NCBI GenBank assembly: GCA_963693085.1
Contig: OY856413.1
Coordinates: 466,793,379 to 466,857,378, forward strand
Length of the DNA: 64,000 bases
Reading direction: 5' to 3'
From: Alisma plantago-aquatica
Taxonomy: Eukaryota; Streptophyta; Magnoliopsida; Alismatales; Alismataceae
Each line of letters opens with the position of its first letter. Within the stretch, counting starts at the first letter, position 1. The notes under the pieces were generated by a model. It searched no databases and had not been told where the DNA came from. It saw only the letters and a list, made by a program, of their open reading frames with translations. Of the stretch, positions 59,606 through 64,000 are shown piece after piece. Position numbers and translations under genes: made by a program.

Positions 59606-61820
59606 TGTTGGTATGTATGCCTAGAGAGCCCATCATGTGATAATTGTAATGGCATAAATTGTAAAAAAATTTGATTAATTAATAAAAGACAACCTTTTAA
59701 TTTATTCTATTTGATGTAGTTATGAGATAATGATGTAACATTATAAATGTCTAATGAATTATATTACTCAATGAAGTATGTATTAAAGTTACTATCCTTG
59801 TGAATGAAATCATACTAATGTTAAGAGTACATATACACATTCTCATTATGTCCCTAATCGGTTGTTATTATGGAAGTTTGATAGACAACAATTACACATA
59901 AGATTAGAGTGTGAGTTGGTTGATGACTAAATCTCATTAGTCATGATATGGAAATATCAAACTAAGCACACAAATACATGTTAGAGAACAATGTATCAGA
60001 CATACCTACTATGAGACTGACACAGGGAAGCGATCATCATGGAAGTCATAGTTAGCTCTCACAATGATGGTGGTGATTGTGGTTCTTAGACCTAAAATCA
60101 CTACACCCATCACATGTCATTAGGTACACTTTGACATCATCGAACTCAGTCTTGAAACATGGGTTGTTGTAATGGTGATGATTGAGTGACTTTGACACAT
60201 GTGGACTAACTATGAGTGATAGAGATGGGATTTGTCCCTCCTATACGAGTATGATATCTAAGGCCTCTTGATTAGCGAGACAGAGAAAAGTATGGCCATA
60301 CATATGTGAGTCAATATATGATATTGAGCTTACATATATCTCATGCAGTCTGCTCTGGTTCAAGAAACAAGATTGAATAATAACGAGGATGACTTCTCCT
60401 TGCCTCTAGCTCTATCTAGATATCAGTGATAAAGGAACTATACAAATACTGTAACACCATACACAGATTGTAGGTTGAAGTTGCTCCCCAACATTCTATT
60501 CACTTGGGTAGCACTGATGTGTGACTAGGCACCACTCTTTACTTGTGATGTCATAAGTTGTTATGGGCATTCACTGCTGACTTGGTATGGGACCTATAGG
60601 GTCACACACAGAGGAACTCACCTAGAAAAGGAGTTCAGATTGTGAATGACAATTGAATTAAGTACTAAAGTATTTAGGTATTTGATTCATGCAACAAACA
60701 TCCTAACAAAATTGTCAAATGACCATCTCAAGGGTTGTGATGGGCATCTGGAGAGTGCCAAACAATCGTATCAAGTGTTGAGATGGGCGTCTAGAGAGTC
60801 AGGGTTGATTTGAGTTGAAATTGGCTAAGAAGAGAATCGACCCAACTGGATGGCTCGACTTGGGTCACCAGACGACCGTCTGTGCAACCGAGACAACTAT
60901 CTCACATGGGCAATATGGTCTAGTTCAGTCAAGGGAAGGTTCTAGACATTTCCCTATTTGTTTGACTTGCACATTACTTATTGTTCAAGGGAATCAATGT
61001 CCAACATTGATGGGAATTGGATTGCCAATTTCATGTAAAACTGGAAAGTGAAAAATGATCGTCTCGCTCAGTGAGATAACAATCTCACATCCCAGACGAC
61101 CATCTCATCTGTTGCAGGTTGCGAAGCTTCTAGAATTGTTAAAAAAATTTGAGATCTTCTGATCCTTTCCACTCCTGCACATACTGGGAACCCTGACCCT
61201 GGCCTCTACTATGAATAGAAAGGTACCAGGGGCTTCATAGAGTACAAAATAGACAATTGAGAATTAGTTGCTCTGATAAATGTTGTCCTCTCTGGCTGTG
61301 GTAATCACAAGAGCCCAAGCAAGTCCTAGTCGACTAGGAAGGGATAGCCAAGGGAGAGAAACAACTGAGGATCATTGTTGTAGGAGAGTAGGTTGATGAC
61401 TAGTACACTAACGGGAGGGATAATTCCTTCCTGTCCATTTTAGTAAGATGACAAGATTTCTAGTTGGTCTGTGTGGACTACTTTAGAGGTAGGAGTCCTT
61501 TGGCTGCTGCTAGGAGGGCAACATCAACTTGTAATATGTGGCGAGATTTGAGGAGTTGTTGCAATAGTTGTCTGAGTCTGCTATCTATAGAGGAGCAGTC
61601 ATACAAGTCTTAGTGCAACTAGGAGTTGCACAGATACCATCCAAGATAGAGTGCACATCTACATCAATGAGGATTGTCGCTGGACTTGCCCCAGGACCAG
61701 GTATATCTTTGTGAAACCATCCTTCCCATTGCATAGTTATTGATGCAATCTGCTGGTCAATGGGAAATATGTCAGTAAATTTTTTGTTTCCACTGCCTAT
61801 CTAATGTCATATTTCCCAAT
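59606..61820 (+). repeat. 3' LTR of the copia element
   Basis: Starts TGTTGGTATGTATGCCTAG and ends near TCATATTTCCCAAT; the final CA is lost. Aligns along its length with 51745-53980. Confidence 0.85.
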
Positions 61821-62580
61821 GGGGGGGGCTTTCCCATGTATGTACAAGTCTAGGATAAGATTCCTTAAAGCATCACATGACCTCTAAGAATCTGGGGTAT
61901 CCTCCAATTGAGGTGTGAAAACTTGGCTCCTCCGCTTCTCCACTAAGCTTGAACTTGTTGACCTCCCAAATTTTAGCCAGTTAGATAAGGAAACTACCCT
62001 TGTCAAGGCCCCATTGGTTATTACATGGCTAGAATCCATTTTCTAGAAACTATCCAACCAACCCCTTGACCCCACACCCATATTTCTCCCTTCTTTTTTG
62101 TTTATTAATGGAGAAGAATAGGGAAATAGGGGAATGATATTGCACCACGTACCACCCCACTTCCTGTGTGACGGGTCACAAAAGAGTTGTCTTAGATTTA
62201 AAGATAATGCCACATGTCGGGTACTGGGTAGACCCATTACTGGATGCACTAAAAATGGGAGGCTGGCACTACAACAATATATCCATTCACCGACAATCAA
62301 TGAATGTTAATTTAGGCCCAAAATGAAGTATATGATGTACCAATAGAGAACAAAGGTTGGATAAATTGATTATGACATAGACTTTTTCCTGGCATTTTCA
62401 AGGCTATGTCAGCACATATGGCTGCTGGTGTACATGTTCCAGGTTAGCTCACAATGGTTGTTATACCCTCTAAGTCAGAACTGCAATGTGTTGGCATATA
62501 TCACATGGTTGCTAGTTTATGTACTAATGGTACCAAAATCAACCAACTTGCAACCCATATACAAATATTAAGAATCCATA
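61821..62580. other. Unassigned sequence; possible CACTA-type terminus at 62272
   Basis: Begins with a run of eight G. No gene is recognised. At 62272, CACTACAACAATATATCC looks like the end of a CACTA-type or other DNA element, but no inverted partner or subterminal repeats were found. Confidence 0.3.
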
Positions 62581-62635
62581 TATATATATATATATCTGTG
62601 TGTGTGTATATATAAATATATATATATATATATAT

Positions 62636-63033
62636 AGTTAGGCTAGAGTACACTTGAGTGTACATATCACGTTGTACACCCCAATTGTGTTTGACTATCT
62701 AGACCATGTTTTTCCAAAATATAATCTATTAATCTTCATGGTTACAATAATAATAGGCCACATACAAAATTTGAGCTCATTTGGATGAGTGTAAGTCACT
62801 CATCTAAGGACAACAAAATCGACGTAAAAGACTAATTTGAAATGCATTATTTTTGCCTCCTTTATATGCATGACCTATAAGTGTCCAAATGAGTTGAAAT
62901 TTATTATATAATTTCTTAATATATTTAAGAAAATCAACAATTTAGATTTTTCTAAAAGTAACTGAATCTTTAAAAATGATTGAGGTGTACAGTGTGTCTA
63001 GAACACTCGAGTGTATGCTAAACTGAGGTGTGT
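62636..63033 (-). mobile_element. MITE copy C, reversed member of the TACACTCGAGTGTA family
   Basis: Starts TTAGGCTAGAGTACACTTGA and ends ACACTCGAGTGTATGCTAAA. The interior is the reverse complement of copies A and B: GGATGAGTGTAAGTCACTCATC and TTTGAAATGCAT. (AT)n lies on both sides. Diverged from A and B. Confidence 0.72.
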
Positions 63034-63039
63034 CTATAT

Positions 63040-63046
63040 ATGTGTG

Positions 63047-63136
<90 letters not shown>
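63040..63136. repeat. (TA)n tract between MITE copies C and D
   Basis: About 95 bp, with one G interruption near 63060. Confidence 0.95.

Positions 63137-64000
<864 letters not shown>

Noticed and set aside
62272..62290. CACTACAACAATATATCC as the start of another CACTA element
   Set aside because: No inverted partner, subterminal repeats or 3-bp duplication could be found, so it is mentioned only as a possibility.

Overview
This is nuclear DNA from a flowering plant; I would guess a large, repeat-rich genome, and I cannot name the species. The evidence is spliced minus-strand exons, tRNA-Met-type primer sites (TGGTATCAGAGC), Ty3/gypsy chromovirus and Ty1/copia elements, a CACTA transposon, long (AT)n tracts, and the last exon of a plant peroxisomal Lon protease gene. 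Almost everything else is transposable-element sequence nested inside other transposable-element sequence.

1-3.3 kb is the genic edge: the final exon of a LON2-type protease ending in the peroxisomal signal SKL (2102-2185), its probable 3' UTR, and a 5'-truncated non-LTR insertion with a 16-bp target duplication. 3.9-6.46 kb is a chain of small terminal-inverted-repeat (TIR) elements separated by (AG)n, (CT)n and (AT)n tracts.

6.46-29.93 kb is a three-level nest. The outermost element (6461-29925) has long imperfect TIRs with a CCCGCGCGGG palindrome and carries GTAAT/ATTAC words every 20 bp. A CACTA (En/Spm) element (6932-27549, 3-bp TSD CAG) sits in it. It holds a remnant of the large transposase (DUF4216 region) and a second, multi-exon gene ending in a Ulp1-type cysteine protease domain. 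That gene's first exon is split by a very young gag-only LTR retrotransposon (11044-24481, 5-bp TSD GCATG, LTRs of about 5.5 kb). Its long leader is filled with 22-bp palindromes.

31.9-51.03 kb is a second nest. An approximately 4-kb solo LTR, structurally related to the young element's LTR, was split by a full-length but decayed Tekay/Del-like chromovirus on the minus strand (35892-50951, TSD CTAAT). The RT/RNase H part of that element was in turn split by a 3.56-kb solo LTR (41328-44891, TSD CTCAC). 51.7-61.8 kb is an old, degraded copia element. 62.6-64 kb is another chain of (AT)n-flanked TIR elements, two of them from the same family as those at 4-6.4 kb.

The most unusual signal is the 20-bp phased GTAAT/GTAAC array inside the two CCCGCG-ended elements. 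Next are the palindrome array in the transcribed leader of the gag-only retrotransposon, and the rule that nearly every long (AT)n tract here borders a TIR-element end. All coordinates were read by eye; splice sites are approximate.
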